DNA from: Valencia hispanica
Lineage: Eukaryota > Chordata > Actinopteri > Cyprinodontiformes > Valenciidae
DNA length: 64,000 nucleotides
NCBI GenBank assembly: GCA_963556495.2
Contig: OY747716.1
Coordinates: forward strand, 16,318,540 to 16,382,539
Reading direction: 5' to 3'
Shown here piece by piece: positions 46,676-58,497 of this stretch (position 1 is the first letter of the stretch; each line of letters begins with the position of its first letter). The translations under genes were made by a program, and so were the position numbers. The notes below the pieces were generated by a model. The model saw nothing but the letters and a program-made list of their open reading frames with translations. It searched no databases and was not told where the DNA came from.

Positions 46676-47956
46676 GTATTTTGGCTCAAACATACGGAAA
46701 AACATCTTCCATAAAATGCCAAGTGCACAAGACAACAGTTTTCTCCTTTTTATTGGCACTACCAAAAAGGGTTAATTCATTTATACGTTACAAGTCAGTT
46801 GGAAAGCCAAAAGCTGCGTGTATGCTCACATGTATGCACTCCCTATATCCATTTAGCTTTAACAGAAGGCAAAGTGCTGATTTTGTTACATGTTGGGAGA
46901 GTAAGGAGTGCTGTTCATGTGCATCTGTTTGCCCTTACTGTTGAACCTTTTAGCTGTTATTTCCAAGACATGGAGGCAAATTGAGGGGTTGAAGGTGATC
47001 TTACAGTGCTGGAATCGCAGAGTGTAATTCATGTCGGTGCGACACTCCACGTGAGAGCTGGCATGGCAGAAACCATGGAGTCTCTGATACTTCTGCCTTA
47101 CATGTTTCTTCCGCAACAGTTCCGATGCCCCAGCATTTTATTTGGCATAAAATGTGAAACAGTAATGAATTACCCTCTAACAAATTTTTATAAGTGGGTT
47201 TCTATCTGCCAACAGTGCTTCCTATGCTTGTAGATTCATATATATTTATTAACATATACAGTGCATTCTTAACACACACAAAGCATGAATAGCCTGAGGT
47301 TTGAAGTTTAATTAAAATGTATTGAGGGAATCACAAAAACAAAGAAAGACAGGTCAGAGGAAAGCAAATACCAAAATACAGAAAAATGAACCAATTTAAT
47401 CTGCATCCCAGACTGTTAACAAGCAGGAGTGTAAAAAGACACAAAAAATGACCTTTAAAAAGCGTAAGATGGGTTTTTCCACTTTTAATCACATAGTGTT
47501 TACACTTGAATCTGTCTTGGTGGAGTTTAGCAGTTTTATTATTATTATTGTTATAGTAATTTTTTTTGTATTTTTCATGTCTTTTTTGCCATAGTAAAGA
47601 GCTTTTGCTGTAACTAATTAACTCAATTGGATGTTTCTCAGGTGTTAGCTCCATGCAAATGTATTAACTTACACCACTGGTCTGCATCCGGACCAAATTA
47701 CATCCAAATCAAACCAGTCGTTCTGGCAGGTTACTTAGTCTTGAACTAGTTTTGTCATTGAGGATACACTGTGCCCTTCACACTTATTGGCATCCCCAGT
47801 AAGGATAAGTCAAAAGCCTAAAAAACAATTAATCTTACTTTATTACTTGCTGTACAAACCCGGCCCCTCTTCCATTCCTGTTTTTTTTCATTTTACAGTT
47901 CCAGTAATTTAAACATTTTCAGCAACTGCTTAACTATAGATATAAGCAAGTATAGG
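46676..47956. other. Mostly unique sequence
   Basis: No gene recognised. CTGTGCCCTTCACACTTATTGG at about 47770 resembles a Tc1 terminus fragment. Confidence 0.4.
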
Positions 47957-47958
47957 TA

Positions 47959-48060
47959 CAGTTGATCCCAGATATATCTGGGGGGTTAGGAACCACACCT
48001 GTCCGCAAATAGTAGATATAAATAGTATATAGTATAAATAGTAGATCCTTGAATACTTAA
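47959..48060. mobile_element. pogo/Tigger-type MITE, left part
   Basis: It begins CAGTTGATCCCAGATATATC after TA (47957-47958). It is interrupted at TTAA by the THAP-bearing element and resumes at 49492. The two parts together (~450 bp) match the uninterrupted copy at 20388-20842 in length and content. Confidence 0.82.
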
Positions 48061-48408
48061 AGTGCCCCTGGCATGAAATTGGCATTTCTAGAGCTTTTTG
48101 GTCATATTTAATAGTTTCCCCAGCCTGCCTATGTCCCCTAAGGGGTTAAAACTACTGATTAGTGTTTCCTTGGTCCCCGGGTATGTCTGCCTACATAGTG
48201 AAATTAGCACTCAGAAACGGGCTGTTTTGCAGTTCGGCATATGACCACACGTTTCGGCATATGTCGTCACTGAATTCCAGCCAATTACCCCCTTCTCTGA
48301 ACTACACTCTCCAAGTCCCTCCCCCTGCGGTGCATATTACAACCTAAACAACGAGAGCTACAGTAAAAGGCAAACAACAAACCGACAGCATGGAGTCTAG
48401 ACCGCATC

Positions 48409-48636
48409 AACACTGTCCTCCCCTCTTCCGAGCCACAGAAAAGCTTATGGATGGACTTTATTTATGCAGGGAATGTACCCGACCGACTCCCGAATCGCGT
48501 GGTCGTTTGTGGCAAACATTTCTCTGACGAATGTTTTATTAACTTGGGACAATACAGCAGTGGACTCGCAGATCGTCTTAAACTTTCAGCAGGATCAATA
48601 CCAACTCTCCGTGAACCAGCAAATATCCCTATACAA
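48409..48636 (+). pseudogene. THAP-type zinc-finger exon, 5' part missing
   Basis: The frame reads LPSSEPQKSLWMDFIYAGN, VVVCGKHFSDECF and LKLSAGSIPTL. This is the THAP pattern: conserved Pro and Trp, a C-x2-H zinc pair, the downstream Phe, and an AVPTIF-like end. THAP domains bind DNA and in P and Kolobok transposases recognise the element's ends. The exon ends at a good splice donor, CAA|GTAAGT at 48637. The first Cys pair and initiator are not visible in this frame; the ATG at 48390 lies in another frame, so the start has been lost or shifted. No second exon with a nuclease domain is found. It could be a Kolobok transposase exon or a captured host THAP exon. Confidence 0.72.
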
Positions 48637-48864
48637 GTAAGTAAATTTCTGCAATAATATCCTTCAGCTGTTTTATACCAGTGTTTCCCAAACATGACGA
48701 ATCTGTGGCAGTCCGCCACAGATTAAACATCAACATCAACATCAAAAATCAACACTGACCGTCAAATATTGCGTTTCGTTTTTTCTTTTTTACGCTATTT
48801 AAAACACACAGCGTATTCGTTCCCTGCTCTCTCTTTGTCTCTCTGTCACTCACGTCTCTCTCGC

Positions 48865-48865
48865 A

Positions 48866-48910
<45 letters not shown>

Positions 48911-48911
48911 C
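48865..48911. repeat. CA microsatellite
   Basis: A CA array with one ATATA interruption. Confidence 0.95.
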
Positions 48912-49491
48912 AGCCTCTCCCCTCCGTGCACAGCAGGTCTGTCTGGATCACCTGTGGAAGACGTCCTCTACCTTTCTGCTTCCTCCTCAGGTGCCTCGCC
49001 GTCCTGATCAAATTGAAACGTCATTACATAGTTATAGTAGCGGATAACTGAGCCATTACTGTCGTGGTGAAGCTAGAGACGTAATGAGGACGAATGGATG
49101 TGTGGATAGATTATCAAATATTTTATTAGGCCTGTAATTTGTAAACAGATTATTGTTCAACACAATATAATTAGGCCTAAACCTAATTACATTTCATACA
49201 TAATATTGGAATTTGGGCAATTTGTGGTGTGCAAATGCATGTCTGTCAATGTTTTATCAGATGCGGACGTTAGAGACTCAATTGACAATAGAGGCACATG
49301 GCTTGGGCCCCGCCCACCAGAACACGGTCGTTCTGTGCTAATGCTAACAGAAGGGCTACCTAGTAGGGGCTGTAATTCTATAACAAGGCTGAACTATGGC
49401 AAACAATCTTTTGATACAGTATTAAGGTACTTAGAGTGTGACTAAAAAAGGCCCAAACGTTGCGGGGAGTTTCATGCCAGGGGCACTTTAA

Positions 49492-49837
49492 GACCTCCCT
49501 TAAATACGCCTAAAACGGCCTATTTGTATAGTTCAAAGACCAAACAAACCATAATATACATTAATACCCATGGTGTAAACAATCTTAGCCCTACACAGGA
49601 ACTAACAACAGTCTTCCTTACCTCCTTATCTCCTTGGAGGTACAGACAATCAGCGCCAAGGAAAATGACTGCCTCTCCTGGATTGACTGCTTTGCAAATG
49701 CCAGCCAATAGCGTGTGAAGTAGCATTGCAGTGAGGCATGTCAGCTTCCCAAGTTGCTTTTTTTTAAATACATATTTTAGATATTTTCCACAGAAAAATA
49801 TGCAAACAGGTGAATCTGCTCATTCAACGGACCACTG
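49492..49837. mobile_element. pogo/Tigger-type MITE, right part
   Basis: It continues from 48060. The outer end read inward is CAGTGGTCCGTTGAATG, next to TA at 49838-49839. TTTTCCTTGGCGCTGATTG-type (reverse) and CTATTGGCTGG-type blocks match the 20388 copy. Confidence 0.82.
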
Positions 49838-49946
49838 TATTTTATTGTAGTCATTTCCTGAAAAATAAAGATAAACATACATCCGGCTTACATGTTCTCT
49901 TCTTTCCTATTTTGAGACATGGATTAGACAAATGGTTCTCTGTGTG
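49727..49946 (-). repeat. Inverted duplication, arm 2
   Basis: It is the reverse complement of 46453-46675, including the flank outside the MITE (49840-49946). Confidence 0.88.
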
Positions 49947-50084
49947 ATGTCATATTCTGGGAAACCAGAAAGTTAAACAGAAATAGTAATGGGGTGGGGG
50001 TGTGGGGGTCACTTATGTTTTCCACATAATTTCTTCTATTCAGAATTGTACCACCGTTTATTAAAAAAAAAAACTATTATTTCT

Positions 50085-50440
50085 TAATCTCATATTATGT
50101 TATAAGCTCTGTGGCTCTTTGATCATCACAATTGTGGGTGATGTTGAAGTTGAAATTTCTAACTATTTTATTAGTAAAAGAATTTGAAAAAAATGAAATC
50201 AACCAAAATAACAAAATTAAATCCAGAGCAACCAGTTGCTTTCGGATGTCACCAAAGTTGTAAATAAAGTCAACCTGTGTGTAATTTTCCTTAGTATAAA
50301 TACAATCGCTCTTTAAAGGATACAAATGTATGCAACATTTTTCCAATTTTTATTTGTGAAAACTTTTCAATAACATGGCATCATTTTGGTCTATCCCATG
50401 AAATGAGATAATAAAAAGTCAAGAACTATGAATACTACTC
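50085..50440. mobile_element. Tc1 5' region remnant
   Basis: AGTCAACCTGTGTGTAATTTTC, AGTATAAATACAATCGCTC, and the block TTTTGGTCTATCCCATGAAATGAGATAATAAAAAGTC resemble the leader and terminal repeat of a Tc1 family. No coding part. Confidence 0.6.
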
Positions 50441-51999
50441 TGCACAAAAGTTACATCAATTGTTTAACTTGCAGCAAGTTCCCGCTTGTGGTTACATAAT
50501 ACATTTCTTCTTCACTGACAACATCTTACTCTGAAAAAATGACTTAGTTCCAAGTCCAGGACGTGACAGCCAAAACACACGGTGCAGATTAGCCAGGGAT
50601 CTGACTACATTACTTGAAAAATATCCGAGCATTTGCTGCTCATTTTCAGATCCCAACTCCACAAAGTAAGTCAAAAACAGAGAGGAGGGGAAAACCAATT
50701 TGTGAAAACTGTGGCTGCCTAATGCCGAATGCAAAGTACTACATGTTAACAGAGAAAATAGAAAATAAATTAATTCCACTGAGTGATTCTTTATTCAGTT
50801 TTAACTCTGGGAGTTTCTTTGATCTGGTTAATTTTGATCTTGTAGCTGTTTAATCATGAAATGAGCCCCGTTTTATTTCCAACGCTGGCTACCAACGTTT
50901 ATTTTCTCCTGCTTTGCTTCATCTATCAGAGGAGAATTTCAAGCTATTGTTCAGCACACCTACGTGCTAATTATGTTTACTCTGCTTGCATTTAGGATGT
51001 GTAACCCACGCTGGATAAAAAAGCGGTTTGTGAACTCTCAGTTTAATGGATATCAGTGGCTAAATTCTTCCGCACGCTATTACCCACGAGGATAGTTTGT
51101 CACTTCGGTTTAAAGTTCTTCCCATGGAGCGAGGCTGCAAAGGTCAATTTATGACATCATTATTTCCTCGCATGTTCTGAACAAAACAGGGGCTGCACGA
51201 CCTCAGCTGAGCATGGTGGGTGGGGGGGACGGGAGGGACGACAGAGGATGCCCACCCTTCGTTTCCCATGTTTCCCCCCGCCGGGTGAAAACACTGGAAA
51301 ACAGCCCATTCCCATCAGCTACGCTTGGTGACACGGCGACCCCAGGAAAAGCGTGAGTAAATACCAGAAGCATGTCCCCAAGCTCTGAGGGGGCAATGAG
51401 GGGTGGGAGGGTGGGGGGGGTTGTGTGTGTAAGGAGTCATAGTAGGTTGAAATGCCTCGAAATCTTTCAAAGCGCGCTGCCTTGGACGTAAAAGCAGAGC
51501 CTGTCACAAGCCACCTGTGCTTCATTTAGGTTAAATCCTTCATTAGGTTTTAAAAGCTCATTTATTTTCATTTTCTAATCCCCACTGTATTGCTTTTCTC
51601 GCTCTACACAGCTGTCAGATGCAATTTAATCCTTAAGAGCGTGGCCCTGGTTCAAGACCTGTAGGTGATGCACTTTTATTTTTCTTCACATATAACTGAA
51701 CTTATTCCTTCCACTATGTTTCTTCCTTCTTTTTTTTTTACTTAGTAAAGAGTTTGTGAGGAATGACATGAAACTGTCACCCAGAGGTCAACAAAAGTCA
51801 TGAAAAGGTATTTTTCCACTACAGATTTCTTCAGTTCTTTTTTGTGTGTCTTTTTTTGAGAGACTTGATTGTTCAGATCACCAAACTATTTTTGAAATAA
51901 AAGATAACCTCAGCTAATGCAAAAAGGTGTTTACTAAATGAGGATTTCATCTATTCAGCACAAATAGTCATCCAAACGAGCATGGACTTATATAGAAAA
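50441..51999. other. Unique sequence
   Basis: No gene recognised. The 51040-51350 stretch is repeat-free and relatively GC-rich, with a G-run at about 51221-51230. Confidence 0.4.
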
Positions 52000-52985
52000 A
52001 AAGCAGCTTCCCCCGAAACCTAATAAGAGGATGTGCCACCCTTGGTGGCAACTGCCACCAAAGTCCTGCCATAGCATCTTTTTTTTTTCTAGATGTTCAC
52101 AGGTAGACCTGCTGCTGTTCTTTAGATTATTGTCCTGCTGCATAAGCTATGGTGCCTTGAGGTTAACGTTTAACTAATGGTGGGATATTTCCCTTCAGGA
52201 TTTTCAAGTAAAGAGTAGAATTCATAAAACGTCTAGGTCCTGAAGCAGAAAAGCACCCGCAGATCACCACACCACCACCGCCATGCTTTACTGTCATTAT
52301 GATGTTTGTCCTTATTGGGAAATGTTGTGTTGGATTTATGCCAGATGTAACAAGACACCCATGTTCCAGAAAGTCCAACCTTTTGTCTCATCAGTCCACA
52401 GAATATTTTTCCCCAAAAGTGAATTATCACGATGTATTTCGTGGCAAAAAGTGAGCTGGACCTTTGTGTTGTGTTTGGTCGGCAGTGGGTTTTGGCCTGT
52501 AAGTTCTGTCATTGATGCCATTTTTACTTGGTCTCTTTCTGGAGACACTGAACTTAACTGAGACAAGTGAAGAATGTATTGCTTTAGATGTTGTTCTGGA
52601 TTCATTTGTGACCTTGTGGATGAGTTGCTGATGCTGGAGTAATTTTGGTAGCCGGGCACTCTTGGGAAGAAGCTAGCGCTTCTTGGTGCAGTGTCAACCA
52701 CAGCGCCACCACAGGTGGGGAGGTAAACATGTTGCTCAACAACTTTGGTTCCTTTGACAAAGTGCAGTGTGAAAGCAAACCACACCAGCTAATAAAAACC
52801 AACAATGTTGTAATTTTGGTCCCCAATCGAACCGAGTCTACCAGACTATCATGTGTGATAACGACCTTAGTTAAGCCATGATTTACAAGAGGGATGATTC
52901 ATTTTGATGTAGTATGACTCGTTTGGACAGCTTTTTTCTATTTGTTAATGAACTCATCATTGAAAATCTCTGAGAGGCGGTAACC
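52000..52985 (-). mobile_element. Tc1 element remnants, mostly reverse
   Basis: From 52030 to 52700, reverse-strand transposase blocks are seen: CAGATCACCACACCACCACC, TTATGCCAGATGTAACAAG, CTCATCAGTCCACAGAATA (encoding WTDET with the first catalytic Asp), AACTTAACTGAGACAAGTG and GCCGGGCACTCTTGGGAAG. This is the same lineage as 16215-16628 but on the opposite strand. At 52880-52970, GTTTGGACAGCTTTTTTC-type sequence belongs to the Tc1 family that ends at 28140. Confidence 0.85.
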
Positions 52986-53953
52986 TTTCCTCATCACTGT
53001 AACCCAGAACGTGAAAGGAATTCCAAAGGGTGATGACAAGACACAATCAGAGAACTATAAAAAAAAATTGTTATTTTTTTTACTGCTTCAGTTGTGTATG
53101 TAATGCTCCCTAACCACGAGACAATACGCTTGTTTTTCTCCCCCCCCCCAATGATCAAAAAGATGTTATGGCTTTTGTGATTAAGGGACTCAAAGAGCAA
53201 CAGAAATGGCATCCAGATGTTCCCAAATACTGAATCCCAGCCTGTTTGTGTTGCCACGGTACGGCTGTGCTTGTCCCACAACAAAAACATCCAGTAATGT
53301 AGGACTGTATGTAGGTAGTAAATTTAAAGGATATAAATAACCTCATTCATAGACTGCAGCCTGTCAGCTGGAGGGAGTTGCACTATTTTTAACAATGGTG
53401 AAAGGTAAATAATAACACTAGCAGTTTTTAGCTGTGTGTTAGGTTGTATTTAAAGCCTTAACTGTCTCACTACTTGTTTTCACATGCAAACAGTCTGCAC
53501 TGAACATAACATTCAATGAGGATTCTTCGAGCCTGCAGTCAGATTGAGTACGTTCAGGTACGTTTCACCCAGGTCAGCACACCTGGTACCTGAGATCTTC
53601 TGCACGGATCAGCATTTATTTTCGCCTTCAGACACATGCGTGGAACAGTTTGGTGTTAAAGCATGGGTATCTCAGGTTATAGAGCGGTTTCAGTTTGACG
53701 CCAGGAGCTCCTGCTGCGCTGTTTCAGTCTCCAGGTGGTTGGTAAAGATGCATCAACGTTGTTTTTGTTTTTGTAGATTTTTGTACAGATAAAGAGCAAA
53801 GACTGAGCAGGCAGAGTTATTCTTAACAGAGGCATCAATGACTTACAAGCACTGGAAGCCTTCACTTTGTGATCGGTCTTTTTACTATATGTAAAAGTAA
53901 ACAACAGTGTTTTCTTTTGATGTTACCTCAAATAGCTCTATAGACAAACATAA
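52986..53953. other. Unique sequence
   Basis: No gene recognised; poly-C run at 53141-53150. Confidence 0.4.
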
Positions 53954-54111
53954 CAGTGCCTTGCAAAATGATTCATACCTCTTTTGGCATGCATTGTTAT
54001 TCCCCCTTTTTCTCCCCTAAAACTACTCCATATTTTGTAGAACCAGCTTTAAGTCTTTTGGTGGTGTATTTACCAGTTTTGCATATTTATTGAGCTTCTT
54101 GCCTGTTCTTC

Positions 54112-54149
54112 ATTCATTCATTCATACATTCATTCATTCATTTATTCAA
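54112..54149. repeat. CATT tetranucleotide repeat
   Basis: About nine CATT units with single changes. Confidence 0.9.
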
Positions 54150-54221
54150 AATACGAAAGCTCATGCTTAGTCAGACTGGATAGAGAAACATCATTTTTTT
54201 TTAAATGTTTGTAAAAATCTT

Positions 54222-55006
54222 AATCTAATTAATCAGGGGCAACTGTGAATTAATCACAATTAATTATAATTCCTAAATATGACTGAAAAAGTAAAATTTT
54301 CTGTGTAAATAAAGGACAAAACTGGAAACTGTTGCTCTTTTTAAAGGAAATACAAGAGTGATGCCTGGAGCTTTTGTTTTGAACTCCACAATCACATTTA
54401 CACATGGCCCTTTTAACCTATTTATCTTTTAGCCGGTTGCTAAGGCAAACTAACTGGTTAACGTTTCTGAATGTAAAGTTGACCATCTCTTATTATTAAT
54501 GGACAACCCTGAGCATCGTCTTTATGGGACTATATCCTACAACAACAGTGTCTTGAGTCACAGGCTTCTCAGTTTCAGCTTACCTGATGTGAAGCTGTCG
54601 CTGCAGATTGTTGCATTTTTTATTTTCTCGTTCCATCGCTTCTTCTGAACGCTTGCAACCAAAGACATCTTTTGTTTGCCTTGAAAGGCGGCAGTCGTTG
54701 GAATGCACGTCTGTTGTTTTTATCAAAGCGACCAACAGCACGGGACATAATCGCGTCTCTTTCTCCAGACTACACGTGCAGCAGAGCAGGGAGGGACGTA
54801 GATCCATAATCCCTGAAGCCTAGTTTATGCTTATCCGTTTTCGGAGAGAGACGTTCCCATGGAACCACAGATGTAGTTTGGGTCTGCTATGCTGTTTACG
54901 TGACAAGCGAGCACAGAAAGAAGCACTGGTTGAATTGTATAATAAACAGGGTCATTCTGTGCATGCGTTAATTGCGTTTAAAAAAATTAATTCTAAAAGT
55001 AATTAG
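54222..55006. mobile_element. hAT-like insertion with GCGTTAATTGCG-type end
   Basis: The left side has TAATCTAATTAATC and GTGAATTAATCACAATTAAT. The right side has CATGCGTTAATTGCGTTT and AAAGTAATTAGTGC. Such TTAAT-rich ends are common in non-autonomous fish hAT elements. The interior is unique, with no transposase. No target duplication could be read, and host sequence is deleted at the junction. Confidence 0.5.
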
Positions 55007-55835
55007 TGCTTTGATCTAAACTATTCCATTGTATCTCTGGTTGTATGTTTAGGATCGTTGTTCTGCTGGTGAAGATCCATACCAGTCTCAAGTCTTTTGC
55101 AGCCTCTAACAGTTGTTGTTTTGTTTTTTTTCTGGGCAGCTTTTCCCATTCCATATTGAAGGAAAAAATCTCCACAGCATAATGCTGCCAATCATGTATC
55201 ACTGTAGGAATGGTTTATCCAGGGTTATGTGCAGTGTTAATCTTGCACATAGGCCAATGAGTAAATTTTTGGTGTCAACTAACCAGACTCCCTTCTTCCA
55301 CATGTTTGCTGTGTTCCCTGCATGACGTTTGGCAAACAGCATATGGGACTTCCTGGCTTTCTTTATGCCTTTCCACAAAGATCAGATTTGAATGCATGAC
55401 TAATACGTGTCCTGTCTACAGGTTTTCCAGGACAAGCTGTGGATCTTTGCAGCTTCTCTTGAGTTACCAAGGGCCACTTGGCTGTTTCTCTGAATAGTGC
55501 TCTCCTTGTGTGTCCAATTAGCTTAGATGGACGGTTGTGTTGTGGCTGTGTTCCATTTTCCAAGCATGGATTGAACAGTTCTCTGTGATATGTTCAAAAC
55601 TTTGGATTTTGTCTTATAACCAAGCTCTGCTTTAACCTCCGCTACAACTTTCTCCCTCACCTTTATGCTCTGTTCTTTGGTCTTCATGATGCTGATTGTT
55701 CACTAATGCTCTCTACTAAGGATAGATTACACATAGGCAGATTCTATTTACTAATTAGATACTCTGAAAATAAGTTCTTGCATTTGATTACATTGAGGGG
55801 TATCTGAGTAAACACAACTGAATGCTTGTTTGTAG

Positions 55836-56039
55836 AACAGATTTTGTACTTTGATATTGTCCAAACATTCCTTGCATTGTGTTTGGGAAATTTATTTATA
55901 AATTAGTCACATTTGCGTATTAGTAACTGGGGTGCATTTTTCAAGCAGCTTAACTGGCGTTACACCATCACTTAACCTTTTATGGAACATTGACTTAGCA
56001 GCACATTTTTGCGTCTTATATTAGTCAAGTTAGCGAAAC
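55836..56039. other. Unique sequence
   Basis: Nothing recognised. Confidence 0.4.
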
Positions 56040-56385
56040 ATGATCAAGGCTGCAGACAGTGTTGAGTTTAGTTTAGTGACATGTTGTAGGTTTCTCCCGG
56101 AGGTTTCTTCCTGTTTAAAGGGAGTCATTCCTTTCCACTGTTGCCACTTGCTTGCTTAGAAGGACGGATTGCTGCAAAGTTCGGCTGGGTCTCATTTGAT
56201 AACCTCTTGAACCTCATTTGGACTTAAACACAGATTTTTCCTGCAATGTAAAATCACTTGGATCAAATTGGAATGGATGTGATTGGGCTGATTTGATTAC
56301 GTATTTCTGGATGATCACGTTCTCTAACAAAGGACCTTCAGATGACAGCTCTAGGGAATTAGCAATAAATGAATTGAACTGAAAT
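56040..56385 (+). mobile_element. SINE/LINE 3' end, GAATTGAA-tailed family
   Basis: GGAGGTTTCTTCCTGTTTAAAGG, CCACTGTTGCCACTTGCTTGC and the end GCAATAAATGAATTGAACTG match a common fish retroelement 3' region. The head is missing. Confidence 0.65.
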
Positions 56386-56967
56386 TGTAGTAAGTTTAGT
56401 AATCCCACATGGTTACAAGCAGCTGATCCCACTATTTGTAAAGTCTGTCTTGCAACATTTCTGCAGCATCACATAGTAATAAATCTGCTACACCTAGAAA
56501 GCAAATTAGCATACATGCACTTGCATTTTTTCCCCGCTCCACAGCTTGGTAAGGCCAACAAAGAAAGTGCAAAGGCCTTAAAAAAAAACCACCCATCTAA
56601 ACACAAAGCTTACGTTTCTGTTATCGTAAAATCACTGCAACAGATACAACAAAGTTGTACAAGTTTGCAACAGGTACAAGATAAAGTACATCTTTTCAAA
56701 ATGAGATCTTTTGTTCTTTTGGAAACATTTGCAGCAAACCCATGCAAAGGTGTGTCGTCCAAAAAAACATAGGCTTCCTCTGGAACAGCAAACAGGACAG
56801 TATGTTCTTGAAATATAACAGTAAAAAAAAAAAAAAAAACAAGAAAAAGGAGCCAGGCACTGAGCCAGACCACTTTGAAAACCATAGAGGGATGTCCCTA
56901 CTTACACTCCTCCACAGGATCACACCCAGAAGGAATGAAGGAGTGCTGTGTGTGTGTGTTTGTGCAG
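56386..56967. other. Unique sequence
   Basis: No gene recognised; poly-A run at 56823-56840. Confidence 0.4.
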
Positions 56968-56969
<2 letters not shown>

Positions 56970-57048
<79 letters not shown>

Positions 57049-57058
57049 GAGAGAGAGA
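56970..57058. repeat. GA microsatellite (~89 bp)
   Basis: A near-perfect GA array with one GGGA interruption. Confidence 0.97.
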
Positions 57059-58379
57059 ACACACCCAGGGAGATGTGACTGTCTGCATGTCTCTGTGTAT
57101 ATGCAGCTCATCATCTGCAAATTCCTCCCAACTTCTCACAGCTCAGGCATGTTTTGCCCAAAATTGTCAACTTTCAGACAATCCCTGTCAACTTCGAGCC
57201 GCTCGCCTTAATTCTTCCTAAAAGCTTCCCACTAATGTGGCAAACAATTAAGTTATCAAATGGACACAACCATTATGTAAAAGACGGGTTATATTGCCTA
57301 CAATTTGAACACTGTCTGCTTCCTGGTAGCGCAGATGAAATGTCAGGGGCGCAATATTTCAAGGCTATTAACTTGAGTGCTTTTTTATTCAGACTCATTA
57401 CTTTTTAAACAGGATAGGAAGTCACGGAAATGTAATATTAATTTTTACATGGCTTTCGTTTTCATTCCTATAGAGCTGTTTAAAATTCAGGGGAGTTTTC
57501 ATGCAGGGGGACAGCGGACATGTTTTCTATAAGTTGCATCCACACTCACTTTCAGGTAGGGAATTGAAGGTGTCAGGTGTTTGTGGAGTGTGAAGTTATT
57601 GTGCATGGCGCATTAAATTATGTGACTAAATAAATTATATATGTGTGGGTTTGATAAAAATGTATGAATATAAAAGAATAGAGAGGATTTTTGCCTTAAA
57701 ATAAATTTCTACCATATTTGTGTGGAGAAATATGTCAGTTTCTGCCTAAGGATGACCCATTTTGACTTCAAAGCTTACTTTCTGAGGTATTCATAGCCTA
57801 ATATAGCATACACAGTAGTGGGGGAATGAACAAAAAAAGATGGACTAGAAAAAAAAGAAGGCCGACGTGTCATGAAATCTTTATTTTGGAATAAAAAAAT
57901 AGATATGATTCATTTGAATCTACCACAGCTCCCTAATTTAGGCCCTAATAAGATATTTTCACATGTTGGAAGCATTTTCATGAAAAATGACTGGAGATCA
58001 TTAATAGTTTATGGGTTGAGTTAATGATAGAGATGACTTCTAATTGAGCTCAACAGAGCCTTCCTATTTGGTGGTCCTTCTTGCTGCTGGCAGGGAGTTC
58101 TCTTATTTCACTTTTTTTCAACTCTTTCTTTAGGTCTCATTCTAGACAAACCGTAGCAGTAGCAAAATATTTTGCTCTGCAGGTTGGGCTAGACATGCCC
58201 TATGGTAGCCTAGACAGTTTGAAAGACAACCATAGATCACGCCTCTAGGACTGAGCTCTGTCTAAGGGTTGTGGCCAGACTATATATTTATACATATAGC
58301 ATGGCTAGCCAGGCTAACAAAGACCAGGACTTGTCCAACAATCTTCTTTGGTCTAAATGTTGATTATTTGATCACCAGA
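57059..58379. other. Unique sequence
   Basis: No gene or clear repeat recognised. Confidence 0.4.
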
Positions 58380-58404
58380 ACAGAGAAACTGTTTGGAATA
58401 ATTA

Positions 58405-58495
58405 TAATTATGACTTCTTGTTAAGTGTCTTGAGATGACATCTGTTGTCAATTGGCGCTATATAAATAAACTGAATTGAATTGAATTGAATAAAC
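58405..58495 (+). mobile_element. SINE/LINE tail with GAATT repeat
   Basis: AAGTGTCTTGAGATGACATC, TTGGCGCTATATAAATAAACTG and four GAATT units are a typical 3' end of the same family as 56040-56385. It is inserted beside the following Tc1. Confidence 0.8.
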
Positions 58496-58497
58496 TA

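Larger units (their letters stand above)
48061..49487 (+). mobile_element. TTAA-flanked element with THAP exon, Kolobok-like (1,427 bp)
   Basis: Both ends read AGTGCCCCTGGCATGAAA inward, with TTAA directly outside each (48057-48060 and 49488-49491). It sits within the Tigger-type MITE. THAP zinc fingers together with TTAA duplication point to Kolobok, whose transposases carry THAP domains. The catalytic region is absent. A CA repeat (about 48865-48911) and another possible nested element (GTTTCCCAAACATGACG, CAGTCCGCCACAG at 48680-48725) lie inside. Confidence 0.8.
54030..55687 (-). pseudogene. Tc1 transposase pseudogene, interrupted
   Basis: The start is the ATG at 55687 (MKTKEQSIKVREKVVAEVKAE). 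Helix-turn-helix segments and KLIGHTRRALFRETAKWPLV follow, then the first catalytic region near 55280. The order matches the 16848-17866 transposase but the sequence is far more diverged, with many stops. Between about 54225 and 55005 an unrelated segment interrupts it, and about 110 bp that should hold the motif with the catalytic Glu are missing at that point. The C-terminal ~60 codons lie at 54030-54180. It is inactive and older than copies A and B. Confidence 0.83.
53954..55835 (-). mobile_element. Tc1 element with a hAT-like insertion
   Basis: The left terminus is CAGTGCCTTGCAAAATGATTC. Transposase sequence runs to the ATG at 55687 and leader sequence follows to about 55835; the far terminal repeat is lost. 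A ~780-bp foreign segment replaces part of the coding region, and a CATT repeat (54112-54149) is present near the left end. Confidence 0.87.

Noticed and set aside
53544..53792. 82-codon frame as a possible exon
   Set aside because: Cys-rich composition without a known motif and no convincing splice sites.
56742..57221. 159-codon frame with Arg-Glu repeats
   Set aside because: Translation through the GA microsatellite.
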